Shown here in pieces: positions 50,658-58,364 of a stretch of DNA of 64,000 bases. The position numbers and the translations under genes were made by a program. The notes under the pieces were generated by a model, which searched no databases, was not told where the DNA came from, and saw only the letters and a program-made list of their open reading frames with translations. The stretch comes from an uncultured Lachnospiraceae bacterium (GTDB lineage Bacteria; Bacillota; Clostridia; Lachnospirales; Lachnospiraceae): contig CAJTPU010000002.1 of assembly GCA_910578335.1 (NCBI GenBank), positions 1 through 64,000 on the forward strand. The letters are read 5' to 3'. The first letter of the stretch is position 1; each line of letters opens with the position of its first letter.

Positions 50658-51788
50658 TTAATCTCCATTCAAACTTCCTGTCTTTTCATCCGAAAAGCGA
50701 TAATATCCCCATTTTGCCTCTTCTAAAAATTTAGTTTCCAACATCCAGTATAAGTGGTCATCTGTCAAATACAAGAACACATCTCCGTATTTATCCGCTT
50801 CCCCTTCTACCTTCAAAAGCTCCTGTATTTCTTTTCCATCCCACTGCATAATCTGAAAGCTCCCAATCTCCTGCTGTGCCCAGTACAGCTTATGCCCGTC
50901 GCTTGCCGCTCTCTGTATATAACCTGTTAAATCCGTATCTGCTCCTGTCTCTATGTCTAACACATGACGCGCATTTGTCTGCAAATCAATATATGACAGC
51001 CAGTTTCCGGCAAGCAATGGAAAAATCATTTTACTTTCTACAAAATAGTTGGTTTCCGTCTCTGTATCCCAAGCCAGAAGATATCCTCTTTCAAACAAAA
51101 AGCTTGGCTCACCAGTTACCATATTATAGAATAAGTATCTGCCATCTGAATTTAAGAACACACTCTCTATTTCTGACAATCTGGTAAACCCCTTGTCAGG
51201 TTCGTCCAATTTCATGCCCGCCATCCCTGAAATATTATTATACAAGGTGTCCTGCATAATCGTAATTTCCCCACAAGGTTCCTCGTACAAAATTACTACT
51301 TCTTTTGTTTTAAGGTTAATCTTCACAATTTTTCCCGCATATTTTTTTTCAGTGTCAATATCAACAAAATACAAGTACCCGTTAGCAATATGTAAATAAG
51401 CTCCTATTCCTTCATAAACCAGCTCTTTGTTAGCTCCTTCTGCTCCGCACGCATAAATAGCATTTTGAGTATAATCCGAAAAATAAATATTTCCATCCTC
51501 ATCTGCAGTAAAATAACCGGAGTTTAACTGATTAGAATTTTGTATGGACTGTTTTTCATCTGCATATAGCCCCATAGCTATCAAATCCAGCTTTTCTAGT
51601 TTCTCAATTTCCTTTGGAAACGGATATTCCATAGACATTTCATTTGAAACATCTTTTTCTCCATCTGCTGCTTTATCCGATTCCTGCAAGGAAACAACAG
51701 CATTATTATCTAATTCTTCTTTTTCTCTACTGGTACACCCACATAAAAAAAATAATATAAAGAATGCTACTAATATTCGCTTTTGCAT
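50658..51788 (-). CDS. propeller-like lipoprotein, copy 2
   Basis: This 376-residue paralogue of the 49076-50197 protein has the lipobox LCGC (Cys18) and the same blade-like repeats (GNIYFSDYTQNAIYACG, NGYLYFVDID, DGRYLFYNMVTG, GHKLYWAQQE). DNA similarity is evident along most of the gene. The start at 51788 follows AAGGAG by nine bases; the longer frame covers it. It forms a pair with the Cys-rich peptide gene upstream. The two copies differ most near residues 20-60 and around 200, where a ligand contact could have diverged. Confidence 0.75.
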   Translation of the reverse strand: MQKRILVAFFILFFLCGCTSREKEELDNNAVVSLQESDKAADGEKDVSNEMSMEYPFPKEIEKLEKLDLIAMGLYADEKQSIQNSNQLNSGYFTADEDGNIYFSDYTQNAIYACGAEGANKELVYEGIGAYLHIANGYLYFVDIDTEKKYAGKIVKINLKTKEVVILYEEPCGEITIMQDTLYNNISGMAGMKLDEPDKGFTRLSEIESVFLNSDGRYLFYNMVTGEPSFLFERGYLLAWDTETETNYFVESKMIFPLLAGNWLSYIDLQTNARHVLDIETGADTDLTGYIQRAASDGHKLYWAQQEIGSFQIMQWDGKEIQELLKVEGEADKYGDVFLYLTDDHLYWMLETKFLEEAKWGYYRFSDEKTGSLNGD

Positions 51789-51842
51789 ACTGTTTAGCTC
51801 CTTTTCAAATAGGGCAGGGAACACCTGCCCTATTTTTACTGC

Positions 51843-52172
51843 TTACCTCAATTTCTGGCAATCACCGGCTTCCGTGTTACATACGGTATGCTTTATAATG
51901 CAAGTTCCCAGCACATCACGTTTTAATACTTCGCCACAACCATTACAAGAAATCGTGTGTAAATGCATTTCCTGCGTTCTTTGACACCCTACTATAGAAC
52001 CCCCGTTAATATAAACCTGATGCGATTCCATGTTAACATTAGCCACATAGCGTCCACAAGAAACTTTAACGGTTCCACAGTGTCCATCCGCCGCACTGAC
52101 CTCCTTTGCCCCGCCTAACACCAAAAACAGTGCCAGCCCAAGACAGCAGCATTTTTTGAAACTTTTCTTCAT
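51843..52172 (-). CDS. secreted eight-cysteine peptide, copy 3, first gene of cluster
   Basis: This 109-residue protein has a signal peptide (cleavage after Val-Ser-Ala) and the same eight-cysteine, histidine-conserving mature part as copies 1 and 2, with the most divergence in the region before the third cysteine. The final block reads CNTEAGDCQKLR. A good AGGAGG ribosome site precedes the ATG. It is the first gene of a unit of nine that runs to 44569. The promoter must lie in the 360 bases upstream. Confidence 0.75.
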   Translation of the reverse strand: MKKSFKKCCCLGLALFLVLGGAKEVSAADGHCGTVKVSCGRYVANVNMESHQVYINGGSIVGCQRTQEMHLHTISCNGCGEVLKRDVLGTCIIKHTVCNTEAGDCQKLR

Positions 52173-52531
52173 TTTGCTTCCTCCTTATTAATTGTGATTA
52201 GTAAATAGTTACCTATCATAAGATTCCCTGCATTTTAAAAATGCATAGAACCAATATGACCTCATACTTTGTCCGGAACGGGATTATCTTTTGGCAAGGA
52301 TATCAGAATATATAGAAAAATATATGTACTATAAGATTTTCAAAATAGTCGGCAAACAAAATGCTGCCGACCATTGCCATAATCAGAGTTGCTTTCCCCT
52401 GCTTATCTTCCTATTCGCCCGTACAACCAAAATAATACTATTTGTAGTATCAACTGCATACCAAATACAATTTACCATTTTCTTCCATCTGCCTGCCCGG
52501 AAGATGGAAGAAAATGATTAGAACACTGTAA
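52173..52531. other. noncoding leader region of the Cys-peptide cluster
   Basis: This stretch has no convincing gene. It is AT-rich and contains a palindrome TGCATTTTTAAAATGCA (minus strand, about 52228-52244) and a TATA-rich segment (52300-52345) in which a promoter could lie. I cannot pick a -35/-10 pair with confidence. At its fusA-proximal end is the 14-bp inverted repeat 52476-52516. Confidence 0.5.
52476..52516. terminator. 14-bp perfect inverted repeat downstream of EF-G-like gene
   Basis: CATTTTCTTCCATC and GATGGAAGAAAATG flank a 13-base loop, 16 bases past the stop of the EF-G-like gene. No T-run follows on either strand, so terminator function is probable but unproven. Confidence 0.5.
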
Positions 52532-54619
52532 TTACTCTTCTCCGCCGCTTACCTTATCGGCTCTTGCTGCCACTTCCTTCTCCTGCACATCGGACGGTGC
52601 CTGTTCGTAGCGCGCAAATTCATAAGCATATTCGCCTCTGCCGCCCGTCATAGAGCGCAAATCCGTACAATATCCATATAAGCCGCTCATCGGAATGTCA
52701 GCCTCGATAATCTGTTTGCCTCCAGGAACAGGCGTCATGCCAAGCACTCTGCCCCGCCTTTTATTCAAATCTCCCATAATGTCGCCCGTGTAAGAATCCG
52801 GCACCGTTACCTTAAGTGACGCAATCGGCTCTAACAGCACCGGCGATGCTTCCATAAAGCCTTTCTTAAACGCCTGAATCGTCGCCAGCTTAAACGCCAT
52901 TTCCGAAGAGTCCACCGGATGATAGGAGCCGTCATATAAAACAGCCTTTACACCTACCACCGGATATGCCGCCATAGGTCCTTTTACCACGGAATCCTGC
53001 AGCCCCTTTTCCACTGCCGGATAGTAGTTTTTGGGAACAGCACCGCCCACTACTTCCTGCTCAAATACAAACGGCGTCTCCAAATCACCGGAGGGTGAAA
53101 ACCGCATTTTGACATGTCCGTACTGCCCGTGTCCGCCGGACTGCTTTTTATATTTATATTCCACATCGGAATTCTTTCGAATGGTTTCCTTATAAGCAAT
53201 CTTAGGTCTCTCCAGCTCTATCTCAACCTTATATTCATTTAAAAGCCTGCTGGCAACGATATCCAAATGCTGCTCTCCCATACCATAAAGGAGCGTCTGC
53301 CTGTTTTCCGCATCGTTCACCATTCTTAAAGTGGTATCTTCATGGGTCATCTTCTGCAGCGCCTGCGATATCTTATCCACATCGCCTTTATCCTTCGGCT
53401 TATACCTTAAGTATGTATACGGCTGGGAAATTTCCCACTTGCCAAACTTAATCGTAGTCGCTTTTGTAGAAAGGCTGTTGCCTGTTCTTGCCGCGGTCAG
53501 CTTCGCCAGCGCACCCAAATCGCCTGCGTGAAGCTCCGGAACTTCTATTGGCTTGTTGCCCTGCATCACATACAGCTTGCCAATCTTCTCTTCAATGTCC
53601 CTGTCAACATTGTAAATCATATCATCCGTCTTTAACACGCCGGAATTGACCTTAATCAAAGAGTACTTACCGATAAACGGGTCCACCATGGTCTTCCAGA
53701 TATATGCGGATTTCGCCTTGGAAAAATCATAGTCTGCATTGTAAATTTCGTTGGTCTTCATGTTGATGCCCGCAACCTTGCGATTTTCAGGGCTCGGCAT
53801 ATATTTTACAATGTCATCGAGCAAAGTGTAAACACCTTGACACAGCGTATTGGAGCCCATGCTCATGGGTACGATAGTGCCGTCACAGACATTGGTGCGC
53901 AACGCGGCACGAATTTCCGCCTCCGAAAAGGTCTCGCCGCCAAAGTAGCGCTCCATCATCTCCTCACTGGTCTCCGCAACCGCCTCCATCAGCGCATCCC
54001 TGCATATCTGCAGGTTTGCCTTGTTGTATTCCGGAATCTCACAGGGAACCACTTCCTTGCCCTGCCATCTGTTACCGGTCTCTGCAATGACATTTACATA
54101 ACCGACAAACTTTTCATTTTCACGGATTGGCAGGTTAAACGGCGCTATTTTCTTGCCGTACTTTTCAGTCATTTCCTCCACTACCTGCCTGAAGGAAGCA
54201 TTGTCCACGTCCATATTGGTAACATACACGAAACGGGGCAGCTTATACTTATCACAAAGCTCCCACGCCTTTTCTGTCCCTACTTCCATACCGGACTTTC
54301 CGTTTACCACGATAATAGCGGCACCGGCTGCGCTGACAGCCTCCTCCACCTCACCTACGAAATCAAAATATCCCGGCGCATCCAGAATATTGATTTTGCA
54401 GCCTTCCCATTCAATCGGTATCACAGAAGTCGAAATGGAAAACTGACGCTTCTGCTCTTCTTTGCTGTAATCGCTCAGGGTATTGCCGTCTGCCACCTTG
54501 CCCATGCGGGAGGTAATTCCTGAAAGATACCCCATCGCTTCTGCCAGACTGGTCTTGCCGGAACCGCCATGTCCCAGTAAAACCACGTTTCGGATTTTGT
54601 CGGTTGTGTAAACTTTCAT
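52532..54619 (-). CDS. EF-G-like GTPase with altered G3 and G4 motifs
   Basis: This 695-residue paralogue of EF-G has all five domains. The P-loop GHGGSGKT (16-23) is normal, but G3 reads DAPGYFDF (80-87): the catalytic His of DxPGH is Tyr84. G4 reads TNMD (134-137) where NKxD is expected. Domain IV has the GGHGQYGHV loop. I recall similar changes across the clostridial EF-G-like family, so it is not a recent mutation. It stands alone, away from rpsL/rpsG/tufA, so it is not the housekeeping fusA. The role is unknown; weak or absent GTP hydrolysis is inferred. Confidence 0.85.
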   Translation of the reverse strand: MKVYTTDKIRNVVLLGHGGSGKTSLAEAMGYLSGITSRMGKVADGNTLSDYSKEEQKRQFSISTSVIPIEWEGCKINILDAPGYFDFVGEVEEAVSAAGAAIIVVNGKSGMEVGTEKAWELCDKYKLPRFVYVTNMDVDNASFRQVVEEMTEKYGKKIAPFNLPIRENEKFVGYVNVIAETGNRWQGKEVVPCEIPEYNKANLQICRDALMEAVAETSEEMMERYFGGETFSEAEIRAALRTNVCDGTIVPMSMGSNTLCQGVYTLLDDIVKYMPSPENRKVAGINMKTNEIYNADYDFSKAKSAYIWKTMVDPFIGKYSLIKVNSGVLKTDDMIYNVDRDIEEKIGKLYVMQGNKPIEVPELHAGDLGALAKLTAARTGNSLSTKATTIKFGKWEISQPYTYLRYKPKDKGDVDKISQALQKMTHEDTTLRMVNDAENRQTLLYGMGEQHLDIVASRLLNEYKVEIELERPKIAYKETIRKNSDVEYKYKKQSGGHGQYGHVKMRFSPSGDLETPFVFEQEVVGGAVPKNYYPAVEKGLQDSVVKGPMAAYPVVGVKAVLYDGSYHPVDSSEMAFKLATIQAFKKGFMEASPVLLEPIASLKVTVPDSYTGDIMGDLNKRRGRVLGMTPVPGGKQIIEADIPMSGLYGYCTDLRSMTGGRGEYAYEFARYEQAPSDVQEKEVAARADKVSGGEE

Positions 54620-54695
54620 AGATATTATGTCCTTTCTTTTCAGTTATTGGTATTTATGCCCGTGTCACTTTCTGTCATCAAAACACCATAGGTAT

Positions 54696-54724
54696 ATTTT
54701 ACTAAATTTCCAGACACATTACAA
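54696..54724 (-). promoter_or_regulatory. promoter of EF-G-like gene
   Basis: Minus-strand TTGTAA (54719-54724), 17 bases, TAAAAT (54696-54701), about 75 bases before the start. Confidence 0.55.
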
Positions 54725-54760
54725 GTTATATTCATCAACTTTCACATTTTATTCTCCAAG

Positions 54761-54789
54761 TTGACTTTCGCACTTCAGCGTGCTAGAAT
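54761..54789 (+). promoter_or_regulatory. promoter of tyrA
   Basis: TTGACT (54761-54766), a 17-base spacer ending TGC, TAGAAT (54784-54789), with CAGGAGG just before the ATG at 54815. Confidence 0.75.
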
Positions 54790-54814
54790 ATCCCTGTTTA
54801 CAGGAGGTGTTCAA

Positions 54815-55915
54815 ATGGCTACGTTAACCTGCGGTTTTATTGGTCTTGGCTTAATCGGCGGCTCCATTGCCAAAGCACTGAAACATGCCGATTCGTCTAT
54901 AAAAATTATTGCATATGATATCAACAGGGAAAGTGTTCTTCTGGCAAAAGAGGAAGGAATTGCAGACGTCATGGCTGACTGCATTGATAAAACATTTTCT
55001 GCCTGCGATTACCTGTTTTTGTGCGCACCGGTTTCTCACAATGACAAAAATCTGTCCGTCATCCGGCAAATCCTGTCTCCTGACTGTATTCTGACCGATG
55101 TGGGAAGCGTCAAAGGCACCACACTCAAGGCAGTTGAGGCTGCCGGACTTTCCGACCGTTTCATTGGCGGTCATCCCATGGCTGGAAGTGAACGCATCGG
55201 CTATCGAAATGCCAAGGCGCTGCTTTTGCAGAATGCCTACTATATCCTGACACCCACGGCGCAGACCTCTCCTAATAAGCTGTCTGCATACAACGGTCTG
55301 GTACAGAAAATGGGGGCGATTCCGTTGGTGCTTTCTGCCAAGGAGCATGACCTTGTAACCGCAGGTATCTCACATCTGCCGCATGTCATTGCCTCCACAT
55401 TGGTAAACCTGATAAAGGACGCTGATTCTGACGACGGCATCATGAAACAGATTGCCGCAGGCGGTTTTAAGGATATCACGCGCATTGCCTCCTCCTCGCC
55501 CGACATGTGGCAGCAAATTTGCATGACCAATGCGGAAAACATCTCCTGCCTCCTGCAGTCTTACATTGACTCCCTGCTTGAAGCCAAAAAAGCATTGGAT
55601 ACGCAGGACGGTGCGGCTCTTTATACACTGTTTGAAACAGCACGCACTTACAGGGAATCCTTTATCAATGCCTCCAGCGGGCCTATCAAACGCATTTTTG
55701 ACATGCACATAAATATTGCCGACAAGCCCGGCGCCCTTGCCGGCGTTGTATCTCTTTTGGCTTCCGGCGGCATCAGCATCAGAAACATCGGCATCACACA
55801 CAACAGAGAAGCAGCGGAAGGCGCCATGCGGATTGAGTTTTATGATGAAGCCGCTCTGCTTACGGCAGAAAAGCTTTTGGCTGCGGAAGGCTATTCTGTC
55901 GCAGCCGGAAAATAG
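54815..55915 (+). CDS. tyrA: prephenate dehydrogenase with ACT domain
   Basis: This protein of 366 residues performs oxidative decarboxylation of prephenate to 4-hydroxyphenylpyruvate in tyrosine synthesis. The NAD-binding GLGLIGGSIAKAL is at 8-20, with the catalytic His regions GGHPMAGSE and GISHLPHVIA. The final 75 residues form an ACT domain (IADKPGALAGVVSLLASGGISIRNIGI) for feedback by tyrosine. It stands alone with its own promoter and a terminator shared with the convergent VanZ gene. It is not part of an aro operon here. Confidence 0.95.
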   Translation: MATLTCGFIGLGLIGGSIAKALKHADSSIKIIAYDINRESVLLAKEEGIADVMADCIDKTFSACDYLFLCAPVSHNDKNLSVIRQILSPDCILTDVGSVKGTTLKAVEAAGLSDRFIGGHPMAGSERIGYRNAKALLLQNAYYILTPTAQTSPNKLSAYNGLVQKMGAIPLVLSAKEHDLVTAGISHLPHVIASTLVNLIKDADSDDGIMKQIAAGGFKDITRIASSSPDMWQQICMTNAENISCLLQSYIDSLLEAKKALDTQDGAALYTLFETARTYRESFINASSGPIKRIFDMHINIADKPGALAGVVSLLASGGISIRNIGITHNREAAEGAMRIEFYDEAALLTAEKLLAAEGYSVAAGK

Positions 55916-55950
55916 AGGGCGGCTTCCCGGCAAAAGCCCTAATCCCAAGA

Positions 55951-55990
55951 AAAAAAGCAGACGAACATATTACGTGTTCTTCTGCTTTTT
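55951..55990. terminator. bidirectional terminator between tyrA and vanZ-like gene
   Basis: AAAAAAGCAGA and TCTGCTTTTT form the outer stem and GAACA/TGTTC the inner part. It overlaps the last codons of the VanZ-like gene. Confidence 0.8.
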
Positions 55991-56482
55991 CGTTTTATAT
56001 TTATCTGTCGCATACAGCACCAGCATACATAGCGCAGCTCCTGCCGCACCGCCGCAGGTATCCAGCAGTACATCCGATACGCCTGCCCATCTGCCGGGCA
56101 CAAAGTACTGGTGGATTTCATCCGCCGCCGCTGACAAAAACACCCACAAAACTGCCAGTACATACCGCCTGCCCCATTGTTCCACATAGCAGTACAGAAT
56201 GCGGAATACCAGCAGCCCCATCAAAGCATATTCCGCAAAATGCGCCATTTTCCGAAGCGGATGCTCCAATGCAATCACAAGCTCTGCGAGCTTTTCTGCC
56301 TTCATGCTCCTGCCCGTCAGAATATCCAAAAGCCAAATGCCTTTTTGCGAAACCGACGTACTGATTGCGCCGGAGTCCTCTCCATTCTGCGCCGAGAACC
56401 AAAATATCACAATATATAAAGACGCCAGCATTATTTTGCATATAACGGCTTTTCTCTGCTTTTTTTTAGTTTGCGTTCCCAT
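55970..56482 (-). CDS. VanZ family membrane protein
   Basis: This protein of 170 residues has about four transmembrane segments and the VanZ-like pattern: FWFSAQNGEDSG after helix 1, LRKMAHFAEYALMGLL and ADEIHQYFVPGRWAGVSDVLLDTCGGAAGA. VanZ of enterococci gives low-level teicoplanin resistance, while most relatives have no known role. The start at 56482 overlaps the end of the PilZ gene by 17 bases, so translation is coupled. Confidence 0.88.
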   Translation of the reverse strand: MGTQTKKKQRKAVICKIMLASLYIVIFWFSAQNGEDSGAISTSVSQKGIWLLDILTGRSMKAEKLAELVIALEHPLRKMAHFAEYALMGLLVFRILYCYVEQWGRRYVLAVLWVFLSAAADEIHQYFVPGRWAGVSDVLLDTCGGAAGAALCMLVLYATDKYKTKKQKNT

Positions 56483-56807
56483 ATTCTTCCACTGCCTGAT
56501 ATACGGAAATACGCATTGCATCCATTTCCGGCATACCAACAAAAACCGCACCGTAAGATATGGTATCTTCCTTTTTTTCTATTCTGATGATTTCCAATAT
56601 GGCATGCAGCACTTCCCTTGTCCAAATCGTCAGATATGCTTCATACACCGCTCCGATAGCAAGCACTCTGTCGCAATTAAAGCCGACGCCCGACTTCGAA
56701 ACATCCACAACATCAATGCCTACTTCTTCTTCCCCTTCTCCATTTATCTGCTTCAGCACAATCTTCGACTGCAGCTTTGTTCTTTTGCATCTTCTTCTTT
56801 CTTCCAA
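56466..56807 (-). CDS. PilZ domain protein
   Basis: This protein of 113 residues is a single PilZ domain. The c-di-GMP motif RxxxR (R5, R9 of ERRRCKRTK) and the following DVSKSG (35-40, D/NxSxxG) are both complete, so cyclic-di-GMP binding is likely. No ATG is available near the domain start. TTG at 56807 has GGGAAGG eight bases upstream; a GTG at 56816 is less well placed. It lies between an Hpt gene and a VanZ-like gene, all in one transcription unit. Confidence 0.82.
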   Translation of the reverse strand: MEERRRCKRTKLQSKIVLKQINGEGEEEVGIDVVDVSKSGVGFNCDRVLAIGAVYEAYLTIWTREVLHAILEIIRIEKKEDTISYGAVFVGMPEMDAMRISVYQAVEEYGNAN

Positions 56808-56845
56808 AAAAATCACCTTCCCACCAATATTTTTACCCGTATTTC

Positions 56846-57199
56846 TTATTCCGCCTGCATTGCAGAGATAGCCGCAACTGTCTCGCGATAATCCGCTTCC
56901 ACCTTGCAAAAGAGCGCACCTGCATCTTCACGCAGCTCATTGCGCAGTGCTTCTGTCAGTGCATCGCTGGAAACAAACAGTCTGGTAAATCCAAGATTCT
57001 GACTGACTCCCTTCAGCGTATGCGCCATACGGAACGCTTCTTCTTGGTTTGACTCTGCCAACGCTGTCTGCAAGTTTTCAAAGCTTTTGTCATTCAGGAA
57101 TTTGAGCAGGTATTTCTTTAGCCGTTCTTCACTCAAAAGGCGGCTCATTACCCCTTCGTAATCCCCTCCCATGGCTGCATAACATTCTTTTACCTGCAT
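56846..57199 (-). CDS. stand-alone histidine phosphotransfer (Hpt) protein
   Basis: This protein of 117 residues is a four-helix Hpt domain with the phospho-accepting His60 in MAHTLKGVSQNLG. No kinase or receiver domain is fused, and no kinase gene is adjacent, so its partners are elsewhere. It has its own consensus promoter. It is followed by the PilZ gene 38 bases downstream, an arrangement that puts a phosphorelay relay protein next to a c-di-GMP effector. Confidence 0.88.
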   Translation of the reverse strand: MQVKECYAAMGGDYEGVMSRLLSEERLKKYLLKFLNDKSFENLQTALAESNQEEAFRMAHTLKGVSQNLGFTRLFVSSDALTEALRNELREDAGALFCKVEADYRETVAAISAMQAE

Positions 57200-57231
57200 T
57201 TATACACCCTCCGCAAAAAAATTACATACTT

Positions 57232-57260
57232 ATTATAAAAAACAAAAATTCTGCTGTCAA
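57232..57260 (-). promoter_or_regulatory. promoter of the Hpt-PilZ-VanZ unit
   Basis: Minus-strand TTGACA (57255-57260), 17 bases, TATAAT (57232-57237): a full-consensus sigma-A promoter about 35 bases before the Hpt start. Confidence 0.9.
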
Positions 57261-57329
57261 GAAAAACAACAAATGGTGCCAAAGGTTTTTATTTCACAAA
57301 AACGAAGGCATTGCTAAGTAAAATCTTTT

Positions 57330-58364
57330 TCATTCAATATACATTGCATCCCCAAACGAAAAAAATCGATATCCTTCCCTGACGGCCTCTTCATACGCCG
57401 CCAGTACCGCTTCCCTGCCGGCTAGCGCAGATACCAGCATAACCAGCGTGGATTCCGGCAGATGAAAATTGGTAATCAGCGCATCTAACACCTTGAAGCG
57501 GTAACCCGGATAAATAAAAATCTCCGTACTGCCGCTGCCCGCGCGGACTTTCCCATCCTCGCCCGCAGCGCTCTCCACCGTCCGGCAGCTTGTGGTGCCC
57601 ACACAGACGATGCGTCCGCCCGCCGCTTTGATACGGTTTATCTTTTCTGCTGCCTCCTCGCTCACCTCATAATACTCAGAATGCATATGATGCTCTAAAA
57701 TATTGTCCTCTTTGACAGGACGGAACGTGCCAAGCCCCACATGCAGGGTGACGTACGCCGTCTCCACTCCCATGGCTTCTATTTCTTTTAGCAGTTCTTC
57801 CGTAAAATGCAGTCCTGCCGTAGGCGCTGCCGCACTGCCGTTGTATTTTGCATAGACAGTCTGATATCTGTTTTTGTCAGAAAGCTTGTGCGTAATATAC
57901 GGCGGCAGGGGCATCTCGCCCAACTTGTCCAACACTTCCTCGAAGATGCCATCGTAGGAAAACCGGACCAGCCGGTTTCCCTCCTCTACGGTCTTTAATA
58001 TTTCCGCCCGAAGGAGCCCTTCGCCAAACACCAGCCTTGCTCCTTGCCGGCACTTTTTACCCGGTCTTACAAGGGTCTCCCAAACATCCTTCTCCCGGCG
58101 CTTTAAAAGCAGCAATTCCACCGCCGCACCGGTCTCCTCCTTCTTCCCGATAAGCCTCGCCGGAATCACTCTCGTATTGTTAAGCACAAGACAGTCGCCC
58201 TTATGCAGATATGTTGTGATATCCTTAAAAACGCGATGCTCCGTTTTGCCGCTGTCCTTATGCAGCACCAGAAGCCTCGATGCAGAGCGGTCCGCAAGCG
58301 GGTCCTGGGCAATCAGCTCCTGTGGCAGGGAAAAGAAAAAGTCTGATTTCTTCAATTCCTTCAT
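57330..58364 (-). CDS. queA: S-adenosylmethionine:tRNA ribosyltransferase-isomerase QueA
   Basis: This enzyme of 344 residues makes epoxyqueuosine in tRNA anticodons. Typical blocks are FFFSLPQELIAQDPLADRSASRLLVL, LVLNNTRVIPARL, YNGSAAAPTAGLHFTEEL and the C-terminal LITNFHLPESTLVMLVSA. The start overlaps the stop of the upstream aminopeptidase gene by four bases, a sign of coupled translation. It is the last gene of the pheS-pheT unit. Confidence 0.97.
   Translation of the reverse strand: MKELKKSDFFFSLPQELIAQDPLADRSASRLLVLHKDSGKTEHRVFKDITTYLHKGDCLVLNNTRVIPARLIGKKEETGAAVELLLLKRREKDVWETLVRPGKKCRQGARLVFGEGLLRAEILKTVEEGNRLVRFSYDGIFEEVLDKLGEMPLPPYITHKLSDKNRYQTVYAKYNGSAAAPTAGLHFTEELLKEIEAMGVETAYVTLHVGLGTFRPVKEDNILEHHMHSEYYEVSEEAAEKINRIKAAGGRIVCVGTTSCRTVESAAGEDGKVRAGSGSTEIFIYPGYRFKVLDALITNFHLPESTLVMLVSALAGREAVLAAYEEAVREGYRFFSFGDAMYIE

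Noticed and set aside
52291..52521. A 76-codon plus-strand frame in the noncoding leader.
   Set aside because: There is no ribosome site or recognisable motif, and its end reads through the inverted repeat 52476-52516.
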